Shown one piece after another: positions 37,368 to 46,469 of a DNA stretch of 64,000 nt. Below the pieces are notes generated by a model. It did not search any database. It was not told the origin of the DNA and saw only the letters and a program-made list of their open reading frames with translations. Source of the DNA: Pseudomonadota bacterium (lineage in GTDB: Bacteria > Bdellovibrionota > UBA1018); NCBI GenBank assembly GCA_027485695.1, contig JAIXQO010000003.1, positions 1,116,932 through 1,180,931 on the forward strand, read 5' to 3'. Each line of letters opens with the position of its first letter. Position 1 is the first letter of the stretch. The position numbers and the translations under genes were made by a program.

Positions 37368-38573
37368 TTATCGAAGACTGAAATCTGTCGGCTCGACTCG
37401 ATGAGCGCCGTTGCGCTCATGCCTGAATTTGGAAATCGTGTGGTAGAGGAAGCCACGGGTTCGATTCGTTCGTCCGAGCGGGCGATGAGCCTTGAGGGCA
37501 TGCCAAGGTGTGAAGCTCAGATTTTCACAGAACTGATTTTGCGAAGGAGTATCGAACTCTTGTCGGGCGATTCGGAGGCGGCCTGTTTTGATCAGCGGAG
37601 ATCTCCACTCGATCCGAGGATCCTCGATGGCCTCTTGCGCGCGGTCGGCGTTTGGATCATAGAACTGCACGAAGAAATCAAAACAGGCGTCTTGAAGCCG
37701 CAGAGAGGAACGGAGCGAGTCTCGTAGGTAGTTTGGAGTTTTTTGGTCTTTTGGATTGGCCGGAATGACCACGCTACTTTCGCCCGCGCAGGAGACGCGA
37801 GAAATGGAGTATTTCACGGCCTTGCGATGCGGGTTTTGCGCTTCTCCGAGTCGGTAGGGAGTCGCACTGAAATAAGGGATATCGAGTGGGTTCGTGTATT
37901 TCGAGATTTCTTTGAGTTTTTTGTTCACGGCTAAAAATCCGCTGATGAGATCGGGAACCGCTCCCAGGCGAGTCAGTGATGATGCGAGTGCGGCGCCGAC
38001 GCCGCGATTGATGAAGTCGAGGAAGATTTTGTAGTCCTTGCTGTCTTTAAGAAAAAAGATAGAGGAGCCGAAAAATAGGAAATCTTGGGTTTCCGCGTTC
38101 CGCTCGTCGCGGAGAATCTTTTCTCCTTGGACGCCCATGAGTTTGAGCGACATTCCTCGAAGGTCCGATACCTGATCGTGTCGAGTGGCATCTGAGTGGT
38201 TGTTTGAGAATCGCACCCAAGTATTGTACGCGCGGTTCTCTTTGAACACTCCGAGGCGCATCTCGGCCGGGAGTTGATCATTCACGACTTGGAATACTCC
38301 GGTAACGCAACCGTGGGATTTTGCGTGAGCGTCGCGGAGTACTTCGTCTTTTTTCTCGGGGTATGCGACCTTGAGCGCCTGCACGGCATCCGCAAAGATC
38401 GTGCGTATCTGGGATTGCTCGTATTCAAGAGAGCCGCCCTCGTAGGACTCCTGTAGCGCGCGATCAAGACCTTCGTCGCCTAGGATAGATTCCGCAGAGG
38501 CACTGTCATGGGTCAGCAAGAGGCCCGTGAGCGCGACGAAGACTCGTCGGCCCAGTGACTGGTTCGTATTCAT
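37368..38573 (-). CDS. Catalase-superfamily protein, exported
   Basis: 401 aa. Signal peptide VFVALTGLLLTHDSASA, GGGAG upstream (GGGAGAAAAC before ATG). The mature region has the short catalase-fold pattern: His in DAHAKSHGCVTG, TWVRFSNNH with the conserved Arg-Phe-Ser, VSDLRGMSLKL and a later IPYFSATPYRLG that corresponds to the SrpA-type catalase-family proteins. This subgroup is smaller than true catalases and may be a heme peroxidase or a non-heme lipoxygenase-like enzyme in the periplasm. It is divergent from the 38762 gene; a palindrome (38622-38650) lies between them. Confidence 0.85.
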   Translation of the reverse strand: MNTNQSLGRRVFVALTGLLLTHDSASAESILGDEGLDRALQESYEGGSLEYEQSQIRTIFADAVQALKVAYPEKKDEVLRDAHAKSHGCVTGVFQVVNDQLPAEMRLGVFKENRAYNTWVRFSNNHSDATRHDQVSDLRGMSLKLMGVQGEKILRDERNAETQDFLFFGSSIFFLKDSKDYKIFLDFINRGVGAALASSLTRLGAVPDLISGFLAVNKKLKEISKYTNPLDIPYFSATPYRLGEAQNPHRKAVKYSISRVSCAGESSVVIPANPKDQKTPNYLRDSLRSSLRLQDACFDFFVQFYDPNADRAQEAIEDPRIEWRSPLIKTGRLRIARQEFDTPSQNQFCENLSFTPWHALKAHRPLGRTNRTRGFLYHTISKFRHERNGAHRVEPTDFSLR

Positions 38574-38621
38574 GTTTTCTCCCTTGGAATGGGTGGTGGA
38601 GGTACACTAGCAGTGTTGACT

Positions 38622-38650
38622 CGTTCAATAAGGGGGATTTTTATTGAACG
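38622..38650. promoter_or_regulatory. Perfect inverted repeat, candidate operator
   Basis: CGTTCAATAA (38622-38631), 9-nt spacer, TTATTGAACG (38641-38650) in the 188-bp divergent gap between the catalase-like gene and the 38762 gene. A 10-bp perfect dyad with a one-turn spacer is typical of a dimeric repressor or activator. It is 49 nt upstream of the catalase-like start. Confidence 0.6.
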
Positions 38651-38690
38651 GGTTTCAAGTCGTTCCACAGTTTGTAATGGGACTCGATCG

Positions 38691-38719
38691 TTGACTGAAA
38701 TACATTAAATAACTATATA
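38691..38719 (+). promoter_or_regulatory. Strong sigma-70 promoter
   Basis: TTGACT (38691-38696), spacer 17 nt, TATATA (38714-38719). The predicted start is at about 38726, exactly the first ATG of the interrupted signal-peptide frame, so the mRNA could be leaderless. Confidence 0.6.
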
Positions 38720-38761
38720 AAAACCATGCAATGGATGGTCAGACTGACTGCATATGCCTGA

Positions 38762-39754
38762 GTGTTTCTAGCTGTTCCTTGCGCAAGCGCTTTTGCGAGG
38801 GACTGTGAGGCATGGTCCAGGGGTAGAGAGGGGCTGGAAAGCTATTTGGGGAGTCGCGCTGCTACTGGTTGCCAGATCACCGAGACAGATCGCCAAAGGA
38901 TCCGTAAATGGTACGAGCGGCGATTTGTGAAATCCCATCCTCATGCAAATCTCCGTTCTTGTCAGTTTCGAATACTGGGCAAAAAAACCATCGAAGCAGC
39001 CGCAGAAAAGTTACTGCACCAAGAAAAATCTCTCGAGACTTCTCGAAGTCTAGCCGTGGACTATCGGCAAAACGGAAAAAGCATCTACATTCAGGTGCCG
39101 GATTTGGATGGTTATAGTGACTTTAGTCAATTTTTCATCGATAAATTCGGTCTCAGTCTCGAACTCGCAAAAAGTAAGTACAAACGAAACGAACTATCAA
39201 TCAACGTCGACTATCGGATTGTACAGCAGGTGTTCGGCCTCTCCCCCAAACAAGCCGAAGCAGTCATTCGCAGTCATCTGGCTCGAGACGACCGTTCAAC
39301 GATCTACTCCATGGATTCAGAGGTGGAGTTTCAGCGGCCATTGTACTTCGCCTTTGGAATGAGTATGGGCGTGATTCTCAACTATAGAACTTTTGAAATG
39401 AGGTGTGATCAGCTGTCTGAGCCGCTGAAACTCTCCGTAGAGCGAGTCCAGAGTAGGCCTTTTTCAATGCCAGAGACCCTTCGGAAACTTCCCGTCTTGG
39501 AGTTTCAAACGCAAAAACACACCGGGCACTCACCCGAGCCTGAGGTTCCCGAACCAACGAGTGAAACTCCCCTGATCGTCAGCGGACCTGAAGTGGTGCC
39601 GCCGGTACCGCCAGCGCCGCGTTTGTCTCATCCAGATTTCGGCTATCGCTATCGAACATTTTGCAGATCCGTGTCCCGAGCGGGACGGGATCTCCGGTTT
39701 CGACTTCGTCCTGCTGGTTCCCAATTGAGATGCTTTGAAGGCAGAGTCCGCTAA
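38762..39754 (+). CDS. Exported protein with Pro-rich C-terminus; signal peptide frame interrupted by TGA
   Basis: 330 aa if started at GTG 38762; the ATG at 38726 in the same frame reads MQWMVRLTAYA, then TGA (38759-38761), then VFLAVPCASAFARDCEAW. Read through, this is a perfect signal peptide (basic n-region, AYA-x-VFLAVP h-region, ASAFA cleavage). So the gene may be a pseudogene with one nonsense change, or use the GTG for reinitiation. Mature domain: basic helices, NVDYRIVQQVFGLSPKQAEAV, and strands including LYFAFGMSMGVILNYR, then a Pro/Glu linker (PEVPEPTSETP). Unknown function. Confidence 0.62.
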   Translation: MFLAVPCASAFARDCEAWSRGREGLESYLGSRAATGCQITETDRQRIRKWYERRFVKSHPHANLRSCQFRILGKKTIEAAAEKLLHQEKSLETSRSLAVDYRQNGKSIYIQVPDLDGYSDFSQFFIDKFGLSLELAKSKYKRNELSINVDYRIVQQVFGLSPKQAEAVIRSHLARDDRSTIYSMDSEVEFQRPLYFAFGMSMGVILNYRTFEMRCDQLSEPLKLSVERVQSRPFSMPETLRKLPVLEFQTQKHTGHSPEPEVPEPTSETPLIVSGPEVVPPVPPAPRLSHPDFGYRYRTFCRSVSRAGRDLRFRLRPAGSQLRCFEGRVR

Positions 39755-39969
39755 TTCGCGACTGAGAATGAGCAAGTTTTTTGCGGTACCGATTGAGGCC
39801 CATTTGAGTTTCAGGGAATCGCGGTCTACCTGACCAAGCGCGCGCGATCTAGTTCCATTTAGCTTGGGGTCCAGTTGGGCAATGTTTGACTCGATGAGTT
39901 ATGTCAATCCTGAAACAAACAAATTGATTCCATCTCTTGAATGATTGCGGTGAGTCATTTTTCAAGTTC

Positions 39970-42900
39970 ATGTTAGATTCTCGCCCTCACGATTCCTCTC
40001 AGTCTCTCAACCGTACGGAGCGTAACGCCTTGGGATTTGTTCACCTTCATACCCACTCGCAGTACAGCCTTTTGCAAGGGGCGATGCACGTCGAAGACAT
40101 GATTTCGCGCGCGACGGCTCTCGGGCAAACGGCGCTTGCGATCACGGATACGAACAATCTGTTTGGTGCGATCGATTTCTACACGCAAGCCAAGTCCAAG
40201 GGACTGAAACCGATCTTAGGGGTCGACATCTGGTACCTAAAAGACGGCTACGCCCAGGCTCAAGCGCAGGCCGCCGCTCTCCAGACTCAAGCGGCGGGAT
40301 CAGCGGCCGCGTACCGCCCGAAATTTCACCAACTCGTCATTCTCTGCAAAACGCTCGTGGGCTATCAGAATCTCTGTAAGCTCGTCACCGAGGGCTATCA
40401 AAAAGCTCCTCCTCCGGTCAAAGGGCAGCCCCCTTTGCCTAAACTCCTCGTCGATCGCGAATCTATCGATCGGCTGGGCAAAGATTGGATCGTGCTCTCG
40501 GGCGGTCTTCGCGGCGAAATTCCTTACCACTTGCTGATGGGGGAGGAACAAGAGGCGAGAGAAGCGATTGAGTGGTTCAAGAACCGTTTCGGTTCTGATT
40601 TTTATTTCGAGCTTCAAGACAACTCGCTTCCGGAGCAAGACCAGGTCAACGAACTCCTTCACACGTTTGGCGAACGGATGGGGATTGAGTGCGTAGCGAC
40701 CGTCGATGCCCACTACCTGAAACCCGAGGACGCCGAAGCGCACGAGATCCTTCAGTGCATCGAGAACGGTCGTAACCTGGATTTCGATCGTCCAAAATCT
40801 CTCGTGCCGTCGGAATACTATTTGAAATCCGAAGAGGCGATGCGCGAACGTTTCGCGAACTATTCGGTGGCCATTGACAACACGGTCAAGATCGCCGAGC
40901 AGTGCAATGTCGAGTTCAAATTCAAAGACGACAAAGGCCGCCCGATCTATCATCTTCCGAACTTCCGTCCCGACGGAGTTTCGAAATCCGATCAGTTCGA
41001 TGCGGTTGCGTACTTCTATGAACAGTCACGTGCTGGTCTGGAACGTCGGTTTGCTTCTCCTGAGTTCGCGAAAAAAATCGCGGATCCGGAGTGGGAAAAC
41101 AAAAAACCCGCTTACTATCAACGCTTAGAAGAAGAACTCAAGATGATCGAGAAAACCGGATTCTCCGGCTATTTCTTGATCGTCTCGGATTTCATTCTTT
41201 GGGCCAAAAATAACGGAATTCCGGTCGGACCGGGGCGGGGATCCGGCGCCGGCAGTCTCGTTGCTTACTGTCTCTTCATCACGGACTTGGATCCGATCGA
41301 GTTCAATCTTCTGTTCGAGCGCTTCATCAATCCGGAGCGTATCTCGATGCCCGATTTCGACGTCGACTTCTGCCAAGACCGGCGTGGCGAAGTGATCGAG
41401 TACGTCGAACAGAAATATGGCAAAGACAACGTTTGTCAGATCATTACGTTTGGTAAACTCCAAACACGCGCCGTCATCAAGGACGTGGGCCGCGTGCTGG
41501 GGATGTCGTTTGCTGAAACCGACGAGATCAATAAGCTGATCCCCGAGGAGCTGGGTATCTCGATCTCGGATGCGCTCGAGAAAGAACCGCGGCTCAAAGA
41601 ACGCGTCGAGCGCGACCTCAAGGTCGGCACCGTCATTCGATACGCGCTGAAACTCGAGGGACTCTATCGGAACGCGGGCATTCACGCAGCCGGCGTGATC
41701 ATCACTGAAGAGCCGGTCGTCAACTACTGCGCCCTCTATGTGGGCAAAGACGGTGACGTCGTCACTCAGTTCGATAAGGATGCAGCCGAGAAAATCGGTC
41801 TCGTCAAATTCGACTTCTTGGGTCTGAAGACCCTAACGGTGATCGACAACGCGATTCGCCTCATTCACGATCGTCACGAGTTCGAACTCGCCAAGATCGA
41901 TTATCAAGACCCGAAAGTGTATGGGTTGATTTCCTCGGGCGACACGGACGGCGTGTTCCAGGTGGAATCCTCAGGCATGAAGGATCTGTGCATGCGGATC
42001 CAGCCAAGCAGCCTGGAGGACATCACCGCGATCAACGCCCTCTATCGTCCAGGACCGTTAGGCTCCGGGATGGTCGATGATTTCATCGATCGTAAGCACG
42101 GACGTCAGGCGATCGTTTACGACGTCGATGACATGGCTCCGATCCTAAAAGAAACGTACGGCGTGATTCTCTACCAAGAGCAAGTCATGCAGACGGCGCG
42201 AAACCTGGCTGGTTACTCGCTCGGACAAGCCGACTTACTGAGGCGCGCCATGGGTAAGAAAAAACCCGAAGAAATGGCTGCGCACCGAAGCCTTTTTGTC
42301 AAAGGTGCCTCCGAGCGCGGCCACGACCCGGACAAGGCCGAAGGGATTTTCGACCTGATGGCCAAGTTCGCCGAATACGGATTCAACAAATCCCACTCGG
42401 CCGCTTACGGGGTCATCACATACCAAACGGCGTTCCTCAAGACTTACTATCCGGCGGAGTTCATGGCCGCCCTGATGGCGACTGAGATCAACGACACGGA
42501 TAAGATCACGCGCTACATCTCCGACGCCAAAGCGCACCAGATTCCGATCTTGCCTCCCGATGTGAATCGCTCTCAGAAGAGTTTCTCGGTCGAGGTGCTC
42601 AAGGACGGGACTAAGGCGATCCGTTTCGGATTAGAAGCGATCAAAGGCGTCGGCGGCATCGCAGTCGACGTGATCTTAGAGGCCCGCGGAGGCGAGGCCG
42701 GGGATTTCAAATCCGTGCTCGATTTCGTCAAGCGCGTTCCGACTCGCAAAGTGAACAAAAAAGTCCTCGAATCGCTCACCTTAAGCGGTGCATTCGATTC
42801 GATCGGCGAGGTCAACCGCCCTTCACTCATCGCATCGATGGAGAGCCTCATTCAGGTTGCCTCCGATGAACAAGAGGAGCGCGAACTTGGGCAGACGTCG

Positions 42901-43701
42901 CTTTTTGACAGTTTTTCGGCTGAGGAAATCAAACTCGTCACACCGATGGATGCGATTTTCAAACAGGAGCCGGACTGGCCGCGCTCGAAGCGTCTCGTCG
43001 CCGAAAAAGCGATCACGGGTTTCTATGTCTCGGGTCATCCGATGGATCCTTGGCAGAAAATCGCCGAAGACTGGTTGGGTTGGAGTATCGAGCGACTGAA
43101 AACATGGGGCGCCGAACGAGCCGAGAAGCTAGCCGAAGAGCGCCGCAAAGCACCGCCCAATCCGTATGGGGGGCGTGAACCGAGAGTCGCAAAACCCGAA
43201 GTGCGCATCGCGGGCCTGATCACCGAGAGCAAAGAAATCATGACCAAAAAAGGCTCTCGCATGGCATTCGCCAAAGTCGAGGACCTGACCTCATCGATTG
43301 AGCTCGTATTTTTTCCCGAGGCCTACACGAACGCACAGGCGATTCTTTCTCGCTCGGGCGGAGAGGCCGAACCGATCCTGGTCACCGGCGAACTCGAGTG
43401 CACGCTCGAAAAAGTCCAGATCATGGTGAAAACGCTCGAGTGGCTCGAGGAGACGCACAAGAACCGCGTATCCCAAGCCATATTCCGTATTCCGGTGGAC
43501 CGCGTTCAGCCGGAACAACTTCGCGAACTCAAGCGCCTACTCATCGAGTACCGGGGCAAGACCCCGCTTCGGATGAATTTTGAGGCGGATGATTTTAAGA
43601 CGACGCTCGAGCTCCCAAAAACCACGGGCGTCGAAGCGTCGCCTCAATTTGTCGAGCAAGTCGATAAGCTCTTTGGCTTCAAAGTCGTTCAGCTGCAGTA
43701 A
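39970..43701 (+). CDS. dnaE: DNA polymerase III subunit alpha
   Basis: 1243 aa from ATG 39970; a TTG 33 nt upstream would add 11 residues. N-terminal PHP domain with HLHTHSQYSLLQG. Palm-domain acidic residues in MPDFDVDFCQDRR and GPGRGSGAGSLVAYC. Later the DnaE signatures RAMGKKK, KSHSAAYGVITYQTA and a C-terminal OB-fold (RIAGLITESKEIMTKKGSRMAFAKVED). It is the replicative polymerase of DnaE1 type. Oddity: an Ala/Gln-rich low-complexity insert (AQAQAQAAALQTQAAGS, about 40252-40305) within the PHP domain. The gene is monocistronic. Confidence 0.96.
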   Translation: MLDSRPHDSSQSLNRTERNALGFVHLHTHSQYSLLQGAMHVEDMISRATALGQTALAITDTNNLFGAIDFYTQAKSKGLKPILGVDIWYLKDGYAQAQAQAAALQTQAAGSAAAYRPKFHQLVILCKTLVGYQNLCKLVTEGYQKAPPPVKGQPPLPKLLVDRESIDRLGKDWIVLSGGLRGEIPYHLLMGEEQEAREAIEWFKNRFGSDFYFELQDNSLPEQDQVNELLHTFGERMGIECVATVDAHYLKPEDAEAHEILQCIENGRNLDFDRPKSLVPSEYYLKSEEAMRERFANYSVAIDNTVKIAEQCNVEFKFKDDKGRPIYHLPNFRPDGVSKSDQFDAVAYFYEQSRAGLERRFASPEFAKKIADPEWENKKPAYYQRLEEELKMIEKTGFSGYFLIVSDFILWAKNNGIPVGPGRGSGAGSLVAYCLFITDLDPIEFNLLFERFINPERISMPDFDVDFCQDRRGEVIEYVEQKYGKDNVCQIITFGKLQTRAVIKDVGRVLGMSFAETDEINKLIPEELGISISDALEKEPRLKERVERDLKVGTVIRYALKLEGLYRNAGIHAAGVIITEEPVVNYCALYVGKDGDVVTQFDKDAAEKIGLVKFDFLGLKTLTVIDNAIRLIHDRHEFELAKIDYQDPKVYGLISSGDTDGVFQVESSGMKDLCMRIQPSSLEDITAINALYRPGPLGSGMVDDFIDRKHGRQAIVYDVDDMAPILKETYGVILYQEQVMQTARNLAGYSLGQADLLRRAMGKKKPEEMAAHRSLFVKGASERGHDPDKAEGIFDLMAKFAEYGFNKSHSAAYGVITYQTAFLKTYYPAEFMAALMATEINDTDKITRYISDAKAHQIPILPPDVNRSQKSFSVEVLKDGTKAIRFGLEAIKGVGGIAVDVILEARGGEAGDFKSVLDFVKRVPTRKVNKKVLESLTLSGAFDSIGEVNRPSLIASMESLIQVASDEQEERELGQTSLFDSFSAEEIKLVTPMDAIFKQEPDWPRSKRLVAEKAITGFYVSGHPMDPWQKIAEDWLGWSIERLKTWGAERAEKLAEERRKAPPNPYGGREPRVAKPEVRIAGLITESKEIMTKKGSRMAFAKVEDLTSSIELVFFPEAYTNAQAILSRSGGEAEPILVTGELECTLEKVQIMVKTLEWLEETHKNRVSQAIFRIPVDRVQPEQLRELKRLLIEYRGKTPLRMNFEADDFKTTLELPKTTGVEASPQFVEQVDKLFGFKVVQLQ

Positions 43702-43733
43702 GCTCGGTTATACAGGGATGATGTAGGTTTTGT

Positions 43734-43757
43734 GCGCCAATACATTGGCATTGGCGC
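43734..43757. repeat. Inverted repeat after dnaE
   Basis: GCGCCAAT (43734-43741), 8-nt spacer, ATTGGCGC (43750-43757), 33 nt after the dnaE stop and overlapping the -35 region of the next gene. It could be a weak terminator or an operator for the promoter below. Confidence 0.5.
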
Positions 43758-43780
43758 GCGTTTCTCGGCGACCCTATACT
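43751..43780 (+). promoter_or_regulatory. Candidate promoter of the 43788 gene
   Basis: TTGGCG (43751-43756), 18-nt spacer, TATACT (43775-43780). The transcript start expected near 43787 is one base before the ATG at 43788, again suggesting a leaderless message. The -35 lies inside the inverted repeat. Confidence 0.45.
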
Positions 43781-43787
43781 AGAGAGT

Positions 43788-44783
43788 ATGAAAGCTTGGG
43801 GTTTGATCGCGTTGGTTTCCATGTGTTTAACGTCTGCCTTCGCTGATGATCCGGCGCTCGTGAAACAGCTTCAGGATAATCTCCAAAAATCTCGCACGCG
43901 GCTTGGCAGTCTCAAAGGTTGGCAAGACGAAATCTTCGACGCCGAGGTCTTGAGTGCGACCTCTAGATTCATCCGCGACTACAAAAACGAACGCGGCAAA
44001 GTGACCCAAGTTCAAGTCGATCTCGAGGCCTTGAAACGCTTCCTCGCATTTCATGCCTCCGAAGCACAAATTTCAAGCGAGCAGCAGAAAATTCTCGTAT
44101 CCGCGAGCCTGGATGGAGAATGCGATTCGTGCACGAAAGTGATGCCTGAACTCAGGCAGCTCATCAAATCGCGTCTTGAACGTCGTGGTCTCACGCCGAT
44201 TATTCTCTCGGTCAAAGAAGCGAAGCTCGATCCGTCAACTTTGCTGACGGAAAAAAAAGCGGGTTCTTATCTGAAACTAAACGTGATCGCCGAAGAAGAT
44301 CCCGATCACCCGGGCGAAAAGACCCTGCGCGTGAAAATGGAAAATCGTTTTCCCGGATCTACGCTCGGGACGGTCTCTCGCGAAGTGGAACTGCCACCGT
44401 CTGATTCGCTTGAAGTCGCAGTCACGCGTCTATGGATTGAATCCGTCAGCCAACTCGGCGCAGATACGCTTCGGGTGGGACACTCCGAAGTTTCGGACGA
44501 AGGCGGCGAGTGGAAAGTCTCGAACGTCGGTAGCCTGAACGATCTCATCGAACTTAAAAAAGGCCTCCAAGCGAGGTTCCCCGGTGGACGCGTCGTCGAG
44601 AAAGAAATCGTCGGAAATGAAGTGACGTTCGAAATCGCGCCTAAAAGCGCGATCCTCGACAATGTTGCAAAACTCTCCAGCGTGCCAGTCGGTGATTTTA
44701 TGCTCAAGGTTTCTAATAAATCCGAAGGCTTCGTGGAGAGCACTGTTGAGCGCCGTCCCGCATCGAGCGCAGGAGTGAATTAG
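43788..44783 (+). CDS. Exported protein paired with a CsgG-like lipoprotein
   Basis: 331 aa. Signal peptide MKAWGLIALVSMCLTSAFA, cleaved before DDP. Mature part: an N-terminal helical region (LKGWQDEIFDAEVL), a Cys-x2-Cys pair (ECDSCTKVM), then alpha-beta domains containing QLIKSRLERRGLTPIILSV and a C-terminal unit like SLNDLIELKKGLQARFPGGRVVEKEI that resembles domains of FlgT/LPO-type outer-membrane proteins. Only 2 nt separate it from the CsgG-like gene, so they are coupled and probably interact. Confidence 0.78.
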   Translation: MKAWGLIALVSMCLTSAFADDPALVKQLQDNLQKSRTRLGSLKGWQDEIFDAEVLSATSRFIRDYKNERGKVTQVQVDLEALKRFLAFHASEAQISSEQQKILVSASLDGECDSCTKVMPELRQLIKSRLERRGLTPIILSVKEAKLDPSTLLTEKKAGSYLKLNVIAEEDPDHPGEKTLRVKMENRFPGSTLGTVSREVELPPSDSLEVAVTRLWIESVSQLGADTLRVGHSEVSDEGGEWKVSNVGSLNDLIELKKGLQARFPGGRVVEKEIVGNEVTFEIAPKSAILDNVAKLSSVPVGDFMLKVSNKSEGFVESTVERRPASSAGVN

Positions 44784-44785
44784 TC

Positions 44786-45766
44786 ATGAAGATGACCGCA
44801 CGAAAATGTCTCGTAGTCCTCACGCTTGCGAGCCTCGTTCTCGTGCAGTCATGCGCCCGGTCTCCGGAATTCGCCAAGGATCAGGAATACTATAAGCCCG
44901 ATTCGCCTTACTATGATCGCTCGGATGAGCCAGGAAAAACGCCGACTGAGCGACTCGAAGTCGCGGCTCAGCCCAAGAAAAAAGTCCTCGTACTGGATCT
45001 CTGGAACGACACCCCAGTCAAGTCAGAGGCCCTCGGTCCTTACGCCTCAAACGAACTCAAGCGCGGTTTTCTCCTCAATCAACGATTCATCGTGCCCAAA
45101 GATGTGAATACGATCCTGGCGACCGAAGATTTCGTTTCCGGAGACAAGGTCAAAGTCGCGCAGCTCATTCGCGAAGGGCGTCGCTTGGGAGTATCCGTGG
45201 TCATCCTGGGGCGCATTAGCAAAGCCATTTTCCGTTCACGCGGAGATTCGATTGGTTTGTTTCGCGATAAAAAAAGTATGGCCGCCGTAGACGTCGAGCT
45301 CAAAGTGTTTGATGTGAACGCCGGCAAAGAAGTCGCTTCGATGGGGCGTTCCGCCGATGCCGCGAGTGACGCCGTCGTTGCGGTCGATCAAGAGAACCTC
45401 GAGAGCGAGTCGTTTCGTACGGAATTATTCAAGCAAGCGCTCAGGAACGCGATGGGGGGGCTAGCGCCTGACGTCCACCGCGTGATTGAGAAAATGATTT
45501 GGCAGGGGAAAATCGCCAAGGTGAACGGTCGTCGTATTTTCGTGAACGCGGGTAAGAGCGCGGGAATCATCTCGGGCGACATCCTCAAGGTCTTGACCCC
45601 GGGGGATGACGTTTATGATCCCGCAAGCGGCGCCTATTTGGGGCGTTCTCCCGGTCAGCTCAAAGGCACGGTTGAGGTCGTCGATTTTGTCGGCTCAGAC
45701 GCTGCTATCGGTGAGATCCATACGGGTGGCAATTTCTCCGAAGGCGATATCGTTCAGCTCTATTGA
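44786..45766 (+). CDS. CsgG/HfaB-like lipoprotein
   Basis: 326 aa. Lipoprotein signal with VLVQSCARSPEF (lipobox VQSC). The fold resembles the CsgG/TolB-N family: KKVLVLDLWNDTP, helix YASNELKRGFLLNQRFIVPKDVN, VKVAQLIREGRRLGVSVVILGRISK, then a typical second alpha-beta motif (VDVELKVFDVNAGKEVASMG). CsgG-type proteins form ring-shaped outer-membrane export pores; others (FlgT, LPO) bind in the periplasm. The last 90 residues add a small beta domain (SAGIISGDILKVL). Pore formation is not shown. Confidence 0.78.
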   Translation: MKMTARKCLVVLTLASLVLVQSCARSPEFAKDQEYYKPDSPYYDRSDEPGKTPTERLEVAAQPKKKVLVLDLWNDTPVKSEALGPYASNELKRGFLLNQRFIVPKDVNTILATEDFVSGDKVKVAQLIREGRRLGVSVVILGRISKAIFRSRGDSIGLFRDKKSMAAVDVELKVFDVNAGKEVASMGRSADAASDAVVAVDQENLESESFRTELFKQALRNAMGGLAPDVHRVIEKMIWQGKIAKVNGRRIFVNAGKSAGIISGDILKVLTPGDDVYDPASGAYLGRSPGQLKGTVEVVDFVGSDAAIGEIHTGGNFSEGDIVQLY

Positions 45767-45797
45767 GTGCTGGTGGCCTGGGTGCTAGAACCGCTCC

Positions 45798-46469
45798 ATG
45801 CGGCTCATTCGCTTGCGCTCGACCCAGGGTGCTCCCTTTCACTACCGGAACCTTTTAGAGTCACAAGAAGCGGCATTCACGCGTCTTGAGCAGTCCGGAG
45901 AGGGTTCGCTCATTCTGGCTGAGGTCGAGCCCGTAATCACGCTCGGCAAGCGAGGCGGACAGTCTGCGCTCTTGCACGATCCTGCGTGGTATGCGGAGCG
46001 AGGAATTGAGCTTCTCACGGTTCAGCGGGGGGGCGAGGCGACCTACCATGGACCTGGAAATCTGATCGTTTTTCTCATCGAGCGAGTCGAGCGATTGGTC
46101 GGAGACTCCAAGGCGGTTCGTAGGCTCACGGAACAGCTCCTGAGTGCGACACTCCGAGTTTGCCAAGAGAGCGGCTGCGGCGACTACGAAATACGCGATG
46201 GCTCAGAAGTCGGTATCTGGCGAGTGGGGACGCGCGAGAAAATCGCGAGCCTCGGAATAGAGCTCAGGACGCGGACGTTACTCCATGGAATGGCAATCAA
46301 CGTTTACCCAGATGGTCAGAGTTTCCTCGGGATTTCACCGTGCGCGATTGACAGCGCAAAGGCCGGATATCTTTTTCCGGAGCGCCATCATCAAAAAATG
46401 ATCGAAACCCAAGAGCTCGTGATTTCATCACTTGCTCTTGAGTTCGGAATTCAAATCACTTCCGAGTAA
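45798..46469 (+). CDS. lipB: Octanoyltransferase
   Basis: 223 aa. Conserved LipB motifs: RGGEATYHGPGNLIVFLI (HGPG), HGMAINVYPD and the acyl-Cys site LGISPCAIDSAKAGY with Lys in EKIASLGIEL. It transfers octanoate from acyl carrier protein to lipoyl domains. It starts 31 nt after the CsgG-like gene and overlaps the convergent 46456 gene by 14 bp at its end. Confidence 0.93.
   Translation: MRLIRLRSTQGAPFHYRNLLESQEAAFTRLEQSGEGSLILAEVEPVITLGKRGGQSALLHDPAWYAERGIELLTVQRGGEATYHGPGNLIVFLIERVERLVGDSKAVRRLTEQLLSATLRVCQESGCGDYEIRDGSEVGIWRVGTREKIASLGIELRTRTLLHGMAINVYPDGQSFLGISPCAIDSAKAGYLFPERHHQKMIETQELVISSLALEFGIQITSE

Noticed and set aside
38759..38761. Selenocysteine or UGA-as-tryptophan recoding
   Set aside because: UGA serves as stop in many genes of this window and there is no SECIS-like hairpin following it; mutation or alternative start is simpler.
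46456..46469. Overlap of lipB and the convergent gene as a sign of a frameshift
   Set aside because: Both reading frames are intact with good family or signal-peptide features; a 14-bp convergent overlap is normal.
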